Source of the DNA: Diplosphaera chodatii
Lineage: Eukaryota; Chlorophyta; Trebouxiophyceae; Prasiolales; Stichococcaceae
Reading direction: 5' to 3'
Assembly (NCBI GenBank): GCA_032358165.1
Contig: JAALGY010000015.1
Coordinates: 1,736,001 to 1,800,000 of the forward strand
Length of the DNA: 64,000 nt
Position numbers and translations under genes: made by a program. This document shows, in pieces, positions 22,138 to 32,392 of the stretch. The notes under the pieces were generated by a model. The model did no database searches, was not told the origin of the DNA, and worked only from the letters and a program-made list of their open reading frames with translations. The first letter of the stretch is position 1. Each line of letters begins with the position of its first letter.

Positions 22138-25100
22138 TCAAGCCCGGTTGGATGTACACCCCTCCAACTCCGCACAATGATCATGACAAACCCGCAAAAA
22201 GGCTGCCAGTTGCCCGGCATCTTGCTGCATAAAGTCCGCCACTGAGGTGATGTCGCTGTCCTCAAACAGCTCAGAATGCTGCACCCTCTGATCTACTAGA
22301 GCTGGACAACCCCAGACCATATGCGCCTCATCATCCACCACGCCGCAGCTACACCGCTGACACAGCCGCTCTGCCCGCGGCAGACGCTGCCACCTCCCTG
22401 TTTCCACCCCCAGCATGTGACTGCCCATCCGAAACTGTGCTAACCGCCGACGACCGGTCTTGGAGGCGACTGCCTGCAAGTAGCCGGCCAGCTGGTAGTT
22501 GTCACCGTTCACAGGGCCCCTGACTCCCAGCCACTCACGCACTTTGCGCAGGTCGCTGCCATTCACAGCATCGAATGTGCGGCGCTGCAGGTGTGCACTG
22601 ACAACCGAAGTGTCAATGCGCTGCGGCACGCCGTCAACGATGGGTGACATGAAGTGCAGGAACGAGCACACCTGGGCAGCCCAGCATGCTGAGCTGGTCT
22701 TGCTGCGCCCCGGCCGGGTGGCCAGAGCACAGTTCTCCAGGAATGCCTGCTTGGTGAGGCGTGTGTCCGGCATCGCGACCAGCCGATTCCAGAACCGGCA
22801 GATGGCCAGCGTTGCCGTGTGTGCCACCGGGAATCGCCCAAGCTCCCCCAACACCGCCACGTTGGGAGTGCCTGTACGCACTCCAAGAACAGACCGAAGA
22901 AACTTCCGATGGACAAGCTCACAAGTGTCCATGCCACTACCGCACAGCGCCCCCGGTCCCCATGTTTCGACACCATAAAGCATAACAGGACGTACTAGTG
23001 CATCGAACAAGTGCAGCTGCAGTGCTGGGTCATGCAAGCTCAGGTCATGGCAACGATGCTGCAATGCAAGTGCGGCGCGCTGGGCGGAGGCCGCTCTGCC
23101 GATGCTAGCGGCAGCAAAATAACTACGACTGGAGATGTCAACCCCCAAATATGTAAACGAGTCCAGCACTTCGATGGGAGCATGCATGTAGGTGAGAACC
23201 GGTGGTGCCGCAGCCTGGGCTGCGTACACCACGACCTTAGTCTTCTTCACGTTGACGGTGAGGCGCCAGCGTTTGCAGTACGACTCCAGCAGGTCGAGCT
23301 GCGCCTGCAGGCCGCGTACGGATGTGGACACCAGGTCCAGATCATCTGCATAGAAGAGGGCAGGTGCCTGCACACCACACAGGGTGGGCAGGTCCAGGTC
23401 CGCGCCGGCAGCCTCCAGCTCCGCTTGGAAATCGTCAATGTAAATCCCGAAAAGGGTTGGAGATAGTGGACATCCCTGCTTAACCCCCAGAGTGCTCTGA
23501 AATGTGTCGGACATTCCCCCCTCAAACTGCAGTGCCATGGGCACATCAGCATACAGTGCCTGCACGCCCCTCAGAAACTCCCCATGCACCCCAATCCGCT
23601 GCAGCTTCTCCCAAAGCAAATCACGAGGTACAGTGTCGTATGCTTTCTTGAAATCGACAAAGCAAGAGTATAGAGGCTGCTTATCTGCCTTGGCCTTCTC
23701 AATGAGGGTGCGAACGACGAAGGTCTGATCGGTGGTGCGGTGGTCCTTGCGGAAGCCCGCTTGTCCGCGTGCGCGCAGCTGGTGCTGCTCGGTCCACCTC
23801 ATAAGCTTTTCGTTAAGCATGCAAGCATACAGCTTTGCCAATAAAGAGCCAACAGCAATGCCACGGTAATTACCCGGATCGGATGTGTCGCCCCCCTTGT
23901 GAATCGGCGTGATGCCGCACAGAGCCCAGCCCCTTGGCAACGCTGCCACCCTTTGACAAGCGTTAAAAACAGATGCAAGACAAGGTGCAAGCTGCGCCGC
24001 TGCAACAGATAAAGCATCCAATTTGAGCAGGCCCACCGTTGCTTTGCCTCCGCGCAGGGCTCCTATAGCCTGTTGCACGGCGCCGGCTGTGAAGGGCGAG
24101 TTGAGCTCGCTCCCGTCGGCAAAAGGTGGCGCAGCACCACTACCCGAGGTACCTGCAGTGCTTGATGAAACTGTGGGGGCATCCAGCAGTTTCCGGAAGG
24201 AGTCAAGCATCACATCATCTGCTATGGGACACGCCCGCTTCTTAGCAGGTTTGAACTTTTGCCAGAACTTTTTGGAGTTGGTTGATCGAGCCAGTTCAGT
24301 GAGGGCAAGAGCCTGACTGCGGGTCCACTGGCGCTGTGTGCGGCGTAGCAGGTGCTGGTACTGCTGGCGGAGCGCACGAGCAGCCGGTGACTGCGGGTCG
24401 CGCCGCGCGGCTTGCCGCGCTGCGCGGCGTCCGCGGGCCAGGTCAGCATCCCACCAGCGAGGCACAGCGTTGCGGTCCCGCCGCCGCCCCTTGGCGGCCG
24501 GCGCCGTTGCAGCCACCTCAGCCTGCGTGGTCTCAATGAGCTGATCGAACTGCATGCCCACAGCATGCATGTCATCGGGTACCTGGGCGGCATCTGCTGC
24601 CGCTGCAATGTCGACCAGTTGGGCTGCCGCATCAGGCTGCTGCAGGCGCTGCTGCCACACTTCCAGCTGCGCTGCGCCGAGGCGCAGGGGCTGCTGGGTC
24701 GTGGGCTGCTGCGGTTGCTGCTGCTGATGGCGGCGGCGCTGGCGACGTGGGAGCGGCTGCTGAGCGGCGGCGGTCCTCTTGATGAGCAGATGCAAGGCTG
24801 CATGGTCCGACTCAGGAGCGGGGAGTACTGTTAGGGAATGAATCAAAGGGAATGCATCAGCACTTGCAAGCACATAGTCAATCAGGCTGCTGCCCACCTG
24901 ACTTTGGCTAACAAAAGTGACCTGTCCCTCCTCATCTCCTGAGACACGACCGTTAGCAATCCTGACGGATGTCTCAACACACATGTCAAGCAGAGCCCTG
25001 CCCCACCTGTTGGGCCGCTCCCTGCTGTCGCGGCTGTGCCGCTGTGACTGCACAGGAGGGGCGGTGGAGGGCAGGAACTCCTCTGTGACAGGGTGATCGA

Positions 25101-25596
25101 CAGATCCCGGAAAGTCCGGGCAGGTGCTGGTGCGTGCGTTCAAGTCTCCAACAACAAACACATGCCCCATGCGGCAGGTGGCGCTCACCTCCTCACGTAA
25201 CGCCTCCCAGACCGCAGGGCCCTTGCCATCAAAGGATGGGCTTCCCTCGGGTGGTATGTAGCATGGAATCATGTAAGCATCCTCCTCCTGACCGGCAGCC
25301 TTGTCAAACCTCAAAACAGCATAGCAGTTTTGGGGTCCAGTTGACAAGTGTGTCACCGATGATGCAAGCTTGTCGGCGACGTAGACAGCGAGGCCGCCAC
25401 GTGCACCGCCACGCTGCTGACGCCGGCTCCGCGGCAGGTGTAGGACGGATGTGAAGCCGTCCAGCTCCGGCGCGTCGGTCCCCTCCCGCGCCCACGTCTC
25501 GCTGAAGGCCAGCACGTCGAAGTCAGCCGCCTTGATGACCTGCGATAGCGCAGATGCATCTCTGGTCAGCCACCCCTGGACGTTCAGGCTCAGCAC
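22138..25596 (-). CDS. LINE-A ORF2: endonuclease-reverse transcriptase
   Basis: 1,152 codons, uninterrupted. It starts directly in an APE-type endonuclease (about residues 1-270: LSLNVQGW, LAFSETW, FVVGDLNAR near 149, SDHAALHLL near 264). A linker is followed by the RT (about 540-810): FVDFKKAYDTV motif A near 645, GVKQGCPLSP near 703, LFYADDLDL motif C near 746. The C-terminus has a CQRCSCG...HMVWGC zinc knuckle near 1,078-1,095. The protein would nick target DNA and copy LINE-A RNA from the nick. The start is chosen because the endonuclease domain begins there and ORF1 ends 57 nt upstream. Fragments of this frame occur at 1,385, 8,391, 12,979, 32,393 and 39,140. Confidence 0.95.
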   Translation of the reverse strand: MLSLNVQGWLTRDASALSQVIKAADFDVLAFSETWAREGTDAPELDGFTSVLHLPRSRRQQRGGARGGLAVYVADKLASSVTHLSTGPQNCYAVLRFDKAAGQEEDAYMIPCYIPPEGSPSFDGKGPAVWEALREEVSATCRMGHVFVVGDLNARTSTCPDFPGSVDHPVTEEFLPSTAPPVQSQRHSRDSRERPNRWGRALLDMCVETSVRIANGRVSGDEEGQVTFVSQSQVGSSLIDYVLASADAFPLIHSLTVLPAPESDHAALHLLIKRTAAAQQPLPRRQRRRHQQQQPQQPTTQQPLRLGAAQLEVWQQRLQQPDAAAQLVDIAAAADAAQVPDDMHAVGMQFDQLIETTQAEVAATAPAAKGRRRDRNAVPRWWDADLARGRRAARQAARRDPQSPAARALRQQYQHLLRRTQRQWTRSQALALTELARSTNSKKFWQKFKPAKKRACPIADDVMLDSFRKLLDAPTVSSSTAGTSGSGAAPPFADGSELNSPFTAGAVQQAIGALRGGKATVGLLKLDALSVAAAQLAPCLASVFNACQRVAALPRGWALCGITPIHKGGDTSDPGNYRGIAVGSLLAKLYACMLNEKLMRWTEQHQLRARGQAGFRKDHRTTDQTFVVRTLIEKAKADKQPLYSCFVDFKKAYDTVPRDLLWEKLQRIGVHGEFLRGVQALYADVPMALQFEGGMSDTFQSTLGVKQGCPLSPTLFGIYIDDFQAELEAAGADLDLPTLCGVQAPALFYADDLDLVSTSVRGLQAQLDLLESYCKRWRLTVNVKKTKVVVYAAQAAAPPVLTYMHAPIEVLDSFTYLGVDISSRSYFAAASIGRAASAQRAALALQHRCHDLSLHDPALQLHLFDALVRPVMLYGVETWGPGALCGSGMDTCELVHRKFLRSVLGVRTGTPNVAVLGELGRFPVAHTATLAICRFWNRLVAMPDTRLTKQAFLENCALATRPGRSKTSSACWAAQVCSFLHFMSPIVDGVPQRIDTSVVSAHLQRRTFDAVNGSDLRKVREWLGVRGPVNGDNYQLAGYLQAVASKTGRRRLAQFRMGSHMLGVETGRWQRLPRAERLCQRCSCGVVDDEAHMVWGCPALVDQRVQHSELFEDSDITSVADFMQQDAGQLAAFLRVCHDHCAELEGCTSNRA

Positions 25597-25653
25597 AGAC
25601 AGGGCGCTGTTAGGGGACCGGATTGCGCCGGGCGCAGCCCGGCCCCAACACCC

Positions 25654-27069
25654 CTAGCAGACATGGTTGGGGGTGGGTTTGGGGGTGGCTGGCGCCTTTG
25701 CTGGAGAGGGTGATGTTCCCTCAGCCAAAGTGGGGCCACCAGGTGATGTGTGAGAAGTGGGCTCAACGGGCAGCACAGCAAAGCGTGATGCAATGCCAAG
25801 GGGAGCAACAGCAGGGTGAGGGCCAAGAGCGCTTGGCCGCCGCTGCCGGCGCGGCGCGAGGTGATGCTGTGCAAATTGCATAGCATCTGCGGCTGCGCGG
25901 CGTGCGTTCGCCACCGGAGCTGCGTCCTGGGCTGCATGGTGCTGGCTCCTGCGCAGCTGTGCCGCTGCGTCCCGACGCTGCGGTGCCACACTCTCAAAAA
26001 CTGAAACACCGCAAGTGCGGGGAAGGCGCGCTTTCGCGCTGCACATCCTGCGCACAAAAGCACCATCGTCAATGCTGACAACAGCCAGACCGGTCTTCTG
26101 CTTGCTGACACGCATCACGGTGATGTGCTGTGCAGCATCTTGCAAGCAAAGCTTGCTGGTGCAGAAACCCTGTACTGCCGCTGCGGCAACATCGCTGCTG
26201 CTGCCTGCTGCAAAATCCAAGCCGCTGAAGACCCATGCTGCTGAACCAGTGCTGCTGCTGCGTGCTGGGAGCCGCGGCTGCTGTTTTGGATCAATGCTGG
26301 GCCGGCTGGTTGCTGTTGGCTGCTGTGGCAATGCTGCTGCTGATGCCATTGCTGATGTTGCAGGCTGGCTGCTGGGAGCTGCTGGCGCGGGTGCTGCATG
26401 CTGCTCTGAAGCTTCATGCTGCCTGTCCGGTGCCATCTGCTGCTCCTGGCTGCTGCTGTTGGGCTGTGGCTGCTGCACATGTATGACAAGCTTGACTGGC
26501 TGGCATTGCTGCTGCAGTGCCGCTTGCTGATGTGCTGCTGCCTCAAGCTTCAGCTGCTGCACCTCGGCCTCAAGAGACGCAATCCTGCGCAAGTATGGCG
26601 CAATGGCAGCGTTGGACGAGGGCTGTGGGACTGCACAGCCTGCACTGGAATCACCCTGAGCAGTCTGGGCAGTCACGTGATCCAAGTCAGCATCATCTGC
26701 AGTTGCATGCACGCATGCAAGTCCACGCAGGGGGCCCCTGGGTGGCCGCTGCTGAGCAGCAGGCGCCGTATAGGCCTCGCTGATGGGTGCCGCGTTGTGC
26801 GTGCAGGACTGCTGACTCAAATCGGCGCTGGAGTCCGACACCGAAAACTCTGCAAGTGCAGCGTCCGCAATGCCGTCCATTGGCTCCATGACGGCGTGTA
26901 GCTGCCGACGAACCGTTTCTGCGTTGGCGCCCCTGCGCACAGACACGTTGTACCGTTTGGCGATCTTCCGGAGTGCAGCCAGGTCACTCAGTGACGCAAC
27001 CGTCGCCCAGTCCATCGCCGCATCTGTTGAGGAGACAACGTCAGAGAACGAACGCGTGCAGATCGTCAT
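25654..27069 (-). CDS. LINE-A ORF1: putative nucleic-acid-binding protein
   Basis: 471 codons, uninterrupted. The N-terminal ~75 residues look like a small helical (SAP-like) domain (LRKIAKRYNVSVRRG). The middle is Gln/Ala/Ser-rich with a short coiled-coil candidate (LEAEVQQLKLEAAAHQQ). The C-terminal half has a compact domain (WVFSGLDF...ITVMRVSKQKTGLAVVSI...FVRRMCSAK) with the spacing of an RRM-like fold as in L1-type ORF1 proteins. No CCHC finger is visible. The likely role is binding the LINE RNA. Assignment rests on position upstream of ORF2 and these weak domain cues. Confidence 0.8.
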   Translation of the reverse strand: MTICTRSFSDVVSSTDAAMDWATVASLSDLAALRKIAKRYNVSVRRGANAETVRRQLHAVMEPMDGIADAALAEFSVSDSSADLSQQSCTHNAAPISEAYTAPAAQQRPPRGPLRGLACVHATADDADLDHVTAQTAQGDSSAGCAVPQPSSNAAIAPYLRRIASLEAEVQQLKLEAAAHQQAALQQQCQPVKLVIHVQQPQPNSSSQEQQMAPDRQHEASEQHAAPAPAAPSSQPATSAMASAAALPQQPTATSRPSIDPKQQPRLPARSSSTGSAAWVFSGLDFAAGSSSDVAAAAVQGFCTSKLCLQDAAQHITVMRVSKQKTGLAVVSIDDGAFVRRMCSAKARLPRTCGVSVFESVAPQRRDAAAQLRRSQHHAAQDAAPVANARRAAADAMQFAQHHLAPRRQRRPSALGPHPAVAPLGIASRFAVLPVEPTSHTSPGGPTLAEGTSPSPAKAPATPKPTPNHVC

Positions 27070-27344
27070 GTTATGATGTATAGGAGGTAGATGGATGGTT
27101 GCAGCTTGTGATGCAGGTGCTGGGTGTGTGTGACGCGATATGAGCGGTTGGAGTCAGTATGGGACGCCTCAAACGAGGTGCAATGGCCTCAAATGAGGTG
27201 CGGTGGCTGCGAAATTGCAGCAGAAGGATGATGTGTGTGAGATGAGTCTGTTTGCAAGGTTTGCAAGCAGGTTGAGGGGTGTAGAGCGCAGGGTTGCGTG
27301 GTTTGACGGGGTTGGTTGGTTGGGTGCGGTTGGCCTCCTGTGAG

Positions 27345-27410
27345 CGCGCTGCCGGACACCGGGCAGCGCGGGACACCGGGCAGCGCGGGACACCGGACAC
27401 CGGGCAGCGC
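27345..27410 (-). repeat. Short tandem repeat in the LINE-A 5' UTR
   Basis: About four partial copies of a 16-18 bp unit (GGACACCGGGCAGCGC on the plus strand) at the very 5' end of LINE-A. Tandem 5' UTR repeats are common in LINE promoters; a promoter role here is inferred. Confidence 0.7.
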
Positions 27411-27443
27411 TATCCATCCATCCATGGTGTCGCTAAAGTGGCG

Positions 27444-28441
27444 TGGGTTCACACCTCACCTGCCAGCACCTGCCGTCGCCTTCACCTTCACCTTCGGTCC
27501 CATCCTGGACTCCCACGGCCGCTCACCGTCACCTACCCCCTCACACCTCACCTGCCAGCACCCGCCGTCGCCTTCGCCTTCACCTTCGGTCCCATCCTGG
27601 ACTCCCACCGCCGCTCACCTTCACCTACACCCTCACACCTCACTTGCCAGCACCCGCCGTCGCCTTCACCTTCACCTTCGGTCCCGTCCTGGACTCCCAC
27701 CGCCACTCATCCTCACCTATACGCCCGTACCTCATCTGCCCAGTCAGCACTGGGCCAAGATCAAGAACAAGAGCAAGAGCAAGACCAAGACCTTAGCAGC
27801 ATGACAACACCTAGCAGCGGCCACCCGCGGAGCCCGCGCGGACGGGAGCACCTGCCTCAGAAGACCCTGGTGCCAGGCGTTGTGCATATCGGACAGCTTG
27901 CGGCGTCAGCCGCCAGCCCTCTGTTGTTTGCCAGCGCCAGCCCTCAGTCCCTTTGGGTTTGGTTGCTTTCACCAGCATGCAGGGCGCCTCGCGGCGTATC
28001 CGGTCCCAGCGGGCCCAGAGCTCGGCGTACTTGTACGCAACCGGTCCCTGCATGTCTGCGCGGGGTTTTCTGGGTTTACCCGCGGGTGCCGTGGCACGTG
28101 GACAGACAGACGTTTGGACATTTCTAGGATGGTAGACCCGCAGCGGTGCGACTCAGCCGCGTGTGCGTGGCATTGCTGCCGCCGCCGCTAGGTCCCCGCA
28201 CTTGTACGACCATTAGGTAGCCTTCCTCATCGGGACTATTGCCTTTCGCTGGTCTCATGGACCCTGCATTCCCTTGTGGTTTCAGTGTCCTCCATCGACA
28301 TATTTCGAACATGACGTTTTGATGACATACTCAGCCGCCCTCATGTTCACACGTGAGAAGCCGCATTGTGCCGCAGAGCCTCGTTCTTGAGCTTGGTTCT
28401 GGTCTGGACGCCCTTTGTAAAAAACAAACAAACAAACAAAC
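27444..28441 (+). mobile_element. C-element, VNTR subfamily, copy 1 (998 bp)
   Basis: Inserted in LINE-B with a perfect 8-bp duplication AAGTGGCG (27,436-27,443 and 28,442-28,449). Structure 5' to 3': about three 92-bp VNTR monomers (27,453-27,720), a purine-rich AAGAACAAGAGC linker, a unique body of about 640 bp, and a (CAAA)n tail. No protein-coding potential is recognised; a 277-codon frame across the VNTR is explained by its base composition. Confidence 0.9.
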
Positions 28442-29705
28442 AAGTGGCGGGGGTCGCAGCGAGCGTGGAAGTAGTGAGTGGGCTTCTCGAAGAACATGAG
28501 CTCCAACGCCCGGGCGCGATCGAGTGCAAGCTGGGCGTGGCGGTCGTGGTGGGCTTGCAGGGCGTCGGCAGCGGCGTGGAAGGCGGCGCGTGCGGCGTCG
28601 CGAGCATTGTCTGTCGCAGCGATGGGCAGCTGAGAAGCTGCAAAGGCGACGGCCGCCTGCAGGTGCCGAAGCTCCAGGCGTCTGCGACGTGTGTCGGCGG
28701 CAGTGCGCCGCTGGGCGAGCAGGCGGATGCAGGAAAGCATGTCCTCCAACAGCCCTTGCGGGTCGGTGTCGCGCAACTCCGGGGGGGCGGCGCCGCCGTC
28801 GGGAGAGGGCGAGGCGTGCCGGCTTGCGGCGGCCACGAGGCGGAGGAAGTCGGCGGCCCGGCGCGATGAGTCTTGCTGATGGAGCCTGTCGGCCATAAGG
28901 CGGTCGAGGGCATTTTCCAGCTCAGTGACGAAGTCGGCGTCTGCGAGGAGGGGGAGGGGGAAGCGCCATGGTGGGCGAGCCCGCAGCACGGAACCGGGGA
29001 GCGTGAAGGCGAAGGTGACGCCGCGGTGGTCGCTGTGGAAGTCGTCAACGATGGTGGCGTGTGGTTGATGGTGGAGGAGGGCCTCAGCGACTAGCCACTT
29101 GTCGAGTCGAGAGCGCCGTGGTCGGCGTTGCGAGAGACGAAAGAGAAGTCGGTGGCAGGGTGGGGGTGGCAGTGCCGCCAGGCATCAGCCAAGCCGGCGG
29201 AGGTGGCGAGGTGTTGCAGCTCAGGGGCGCCGACCAGTCGACCGGATCGCTGGCTAGCGGTGGGGGTGGCATCATGGACGGTGTCGATGCAGTTGAAGTC
29301 GCCGCACAAAAGGACCGTGCGGTGGCTGTCGGCGGACGGCAGGTCTCCGGCAAGGGTGGGGATGAAGGCGAGGCGTGGGTGTTGATCGCATGGCGTGTAG
29401 GCGGTGATGACGGAGTACAGGTGACCATGGAGTGCGAAGTCGACGCGAAGTCGGCGGCCGTCGTCTGTGCTGGGGCCGACTTCGTCGACAGCAGTGCAGC
29501 CGCAGGACTCGCGGATGAGGATGGCCACCCCGGCGGTGGCGTGTCGGCGCCGTTCGCCGGGGTCAGTGGTGGCGGCGGGGCCCCGCCGCCAGAAGGACCA
29601 GCCTGGCCAGGGCTGGCCCGGGGCCGCCCCCGTTTGCGCCCACTGGTTGCCGTCGTCAGAGGCACGTTGATGTGTCTCCTGGAGGCAGATGACGTCCCAG
29701 GGCCC
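28442..29705 (-). pseudogene. LINE-B endonuclease domain and linker
   Basis: Minus-strand frames of 206 and 235 codons that continue into each other. APE endonuclease signatures: WDVICLQETH, GVAILIRE, LLCGDFNC, and DDFHSDHRGVTF spanning the join near 29,050. After that comes a helical linker (LRARPPWRFPLPLL...HYFHARCDPR) that leads into the RT at 21,766 once the nested insertions are removed. The 5' end is truncated against VNTR sequence at 29,705. Confidence 0.85.
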
Positions 29706-29958
29706 GTTCACCTACACCCTCACACCTCACCTGCCAGCACCCCCCGTCGCCTTCACCTTCACTCTTGGTCCCATTCTGGACTCCCACCGCCGCTCACTCT
29801 CAGCTACACCCTCACACTCCACCTGCCAGCGCCCGCCATCGCCTTCACCTTCACTTTCGGTCCCATCCTGGACTCCCACCACCACTCACCTTCACCTACA
29901 CCCTCACACCTCACCTGCCAGCACCCGCCGTCGCTATCACCTCCACTTTCGGTCCCAT

Positions 29959-30191
29959 TTCATTGGACACCGTTCAGGGACCGGGTTCGATCCCTGGCGG
30001 TGGCGGAAGTTTCGGGTCTAGTTCCGTGTGGGACCAACCCACCCCACCCTATGCAAGTGGTTGCTTCGGCAATCTGCCCTCCATGGTTTGTGTATATAAG
30101 TCGTTGAAAAAACGCAATACACAAACGGCCTTCCGGTCAAAGGTCCTTTTCCATCGCTATTTGCACTTCCCTTACCGCTATCCATTCCATT
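29959..30191 (+). mobile_element. SINE-T copy inside the VNTR
   Basis: Inserted between GGTCCCAT and CCATCCTGG of a VNTR monomer with a CCAT duplication (29,955-29,958 and 30,192-30,195). The 3' tail shows CCATTCCATT. Confidence 0.9.
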
Positions 30192-30905
30192 CCATCCTGG
30201 ACTCCCACCGCCACTCGCCTTCGCCTACACCCTCACACCTCACCTGCCAGCACCCGCCGTCGCCTTCACCTTCACTTTCGGTCCCATCCTGGACTCCAAC
30301 CGCCGCTCACCTTCGCCTACACCCTCACACTCACCTGCCAGCACCCGCCGTCGCCTTCCTTCACTTTCGGTCCCATCCTGGACTCCCACCGCCGCTCACC
30401 CTCACCTACACCCCCACACCTCACCTGCCAGCACCCCCCGTCGCCTTCACCTTCACCTATGGTCCCATCCTGGACTCCCACCGCCGCTCACCTTCGCCTA
30501 CACCCTCGCACCTCGCTTGCGAGCCCGCCGTCGCCTTCACCTTCACTCTCAGTCCCATCCTGGACTCCCACCACCATTCAACCTCACCTATGCGCCCGTA
30601 CCTCATCTGCCCAATCAGCACTGGGCCAAGATCAAGAACAAGAGCAAGAGCAAGACCAAGGCCTTAGTAGCATGACAACACCTAGCAGCGGCCACCCGCG
30701 GAGCCCGCGCGGATGGGAGCACCTGCCTCAGAAGACCCTGGTGCCCGGTGTTGTGCATATCGGACAGCTTGCGGCGTCAGCCGCCAGCCCTCTGTTGTTT
30801 GCCAGCGCCAGCCCTCAGTCCCTTTGGGTTTGGTTGCTTTCACCAGCATGCAGGGCGCCTCGCGGCGTATCCGGTCCCAGCGGGCCCAGAGCTCGGCGTA
30901 CTTGT

Positions 30906-31140
30906 TTGCTATCCATTCATTGGACACCGTTCAGGGACCGGGTTCGATCCCTGGCGGTGGCGGAAGTTTCGGGTCTAGTTCCGTGTGGGACCAACCCACC
31001 CCACCCTATGCAAGTGGTTGCTTCGGCAATCTGCCCTCCATGGTTTGTGTATATAAGTCGTTGAAAAACGCAATACACAAACAGCCTTCCGGTCAAAGGT
31101 CCTTTTCCATCGCTATTTGCACTTCCCTTACCGCTATCCA
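30906..31140 (+). mobile_element. SINE-T copy inside a C-element body
   Basis: A 235-bp insertion with a perfect 7-bp duplication TACTTGT (30,899-30,905 and 31,141-31,147). The empty site is at 31,951-31,957. Confidence 0.93.
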
Positions 31141-31554
31141 TACTTGTACGCAACCGGTCCCTGCATGTCTGCGCGGGGTTTTCTGGGTTTACCCGCGGGT
31201 GCCGTGGCACGTGGACAGACAGACGTGTTGACATTTCTAGAGTGATAGACCCGCAGCGGTGCGACTTCGCCGCGAGTGCGTGGCATTGCTGCCGCCGCCG
31301 CTACGTCCCCGCACTTGTACGACCATTAGGTAGCCTTCCTCATCGGGACTATTGCCTTTCGCTGGTCTCATGGGCCCTGCATTCCCTTGTGGTTTCAGTG
31401 TCCTCCATCGACATATTTCGAACATGACGTTTTGATGACACACTCAGCCGCCCTCACGTTCACACGTGAGAAGCCGCATTGTGCCGCAGAGCCTTGTTCC
31501 TGAGCTTGGTTCTGGTCTGGACGCCCTTTGTAAAAAACAAACAAACAAACAAAA

Positions 31555-32392
31555 AAAACACCTCACCTGCCAGCACCCGCCGTCGCCTTCACCTTCACTT
31601 TCGGTCCCATCCTGGACTTCCACCACCACTCACCCTCACCTATACGCCCGTACCTCATCTGCCCTGTCAGCCCTGGGCCAAGATCAAGAACAAGAGCAAG
31701 AGCAAGACCAAGACCTTAGTAGCATGACAACACCTAGCAGCGGCCACCCGCGGAGCCCGCGCGGATGGGAGCACCTGCCTCAGAAGACCCTGGTGCCCGG
31801 TGTTGTGCATATCGGACAGCTTGCGGCGTCAGCCGCCAGCCCTCTGTTGTTTGCCAGCGCCAGCCCTCAGTCCCTTTGGGTTTGGTTGCTTTCACCAGCA
31901 TGCAGGGCGCCTCGCGGCGTATCCGGTCCCAGCGGGCCCAGAGCTCGGCGTACTTGTACGCAACCGGTCCCTGCATGTCTGCGCGGGGTTTTCTGGGTTT
32001 ACCCGCGGGTGCCGTGGCACGTGGACAGACAGACGTGTTGACATTTCTAGAGTGATAGACCCGCAGCGGTGCGACTTCGCCGCGAGTGCGTGGCATTGCT
32101 GCCGCCGCCGCTAGGTCCCCGCACTTGTACGACCATTAGGTAGCCTTCCTCATCGGGACCATTAGGTAGCCTTCCTCATCGGGACTATTGCCTTTCGCTG
32201 GTCTCATGGGCCCTGCATTCCCTTGTGGTTTCAGTGTCCTCCATCGACATATTTCGAACATGACGTTTTGATGACATACTCAGCCGCCCTCACGTTCACA
32301 CGTGAGAAGCCGCATTGTGCCGCAGAGCCTTGTTCTTGAGCTTGGTTCTGGTCTGGACGCCCCTTGTAAAAAACAAACAAACAAACAAACAC
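31555..32392 (+). mobile_element. C-element, VNTR subfamily, copy 3
   Basis: Begins directly after the tail of copy 2 with a single VNTR monomer, then the body and (CAAA)n tail (32,366-32,392). It has a private ~33-bp tandem duplication around 32,150-32,185 (CATTAGGTAGCCTTCCTC twice). Confidence 0.88.

Larger units (their letters stand above)
21999..27407 (-). mobile_element. LINE-A, full-length, both ORFs open
   Basis: A 5.4-kb non-LTR retrotransposon with the duplication CGCTATC (21,992-21,998 and 27,408-27,414). Minus-strand layout: 5' UTR with a short tandem repeat (27,407-27,070), ORF1 (27,069-25,654), a 57-nt gap, ORF2 (25,596-22,138), a ~120-bp 3' UTR, and a TGTCAAA-type tail at 21,999-22,015. 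The perfect duplication and open frames indicate a young, possibly active insertion. It may belong to the L1-like Zepp group known from trebouxiophytes, but I could not test this. Confidence 0.92.
17017..29705 (-). mobile_element. LINE-B, longest copy, split by nested insertions
   Basis: Pieces in 5' to 3' order on the minus strand: 29,701-28,442 (endonuclease and linker), 27,443-27,425 (a few codons), 21,766-19,669 (RT and C-terminal part), 19,561-17,017 (proline-rich region, zinc knuckle, tail). Removing the C-element (duplication AAGTGGCG) and SINE-T (duplication TGGTG) rejoins the frame across PRHFSDT and TFTSVRD, showing that the pieces are one element. It is 5'-truncated at 29,705, just inside the endonuclease domain. 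The segment 17,017-20,483 corresponds to the tandem units: 3,467 bp, that is 3,494 minus the 28-bp duplication plus one extra G near 20,090. Confidence 0.85.
29706..31554 (+). mobile_element. C-element, VNTR subfamily, copy 2
   Basis: About eight VNTR monomers (29,706-30,570; SINE-T at 29,959-30,191 inside), then the body (30,590-31,530; SINE-T at 30,906-31,140 inside) and a (CAAA)n tail at 31,533-31,554. Body sequence is almost identical to copies 1, 3 and 4. Confidence 0.88.
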
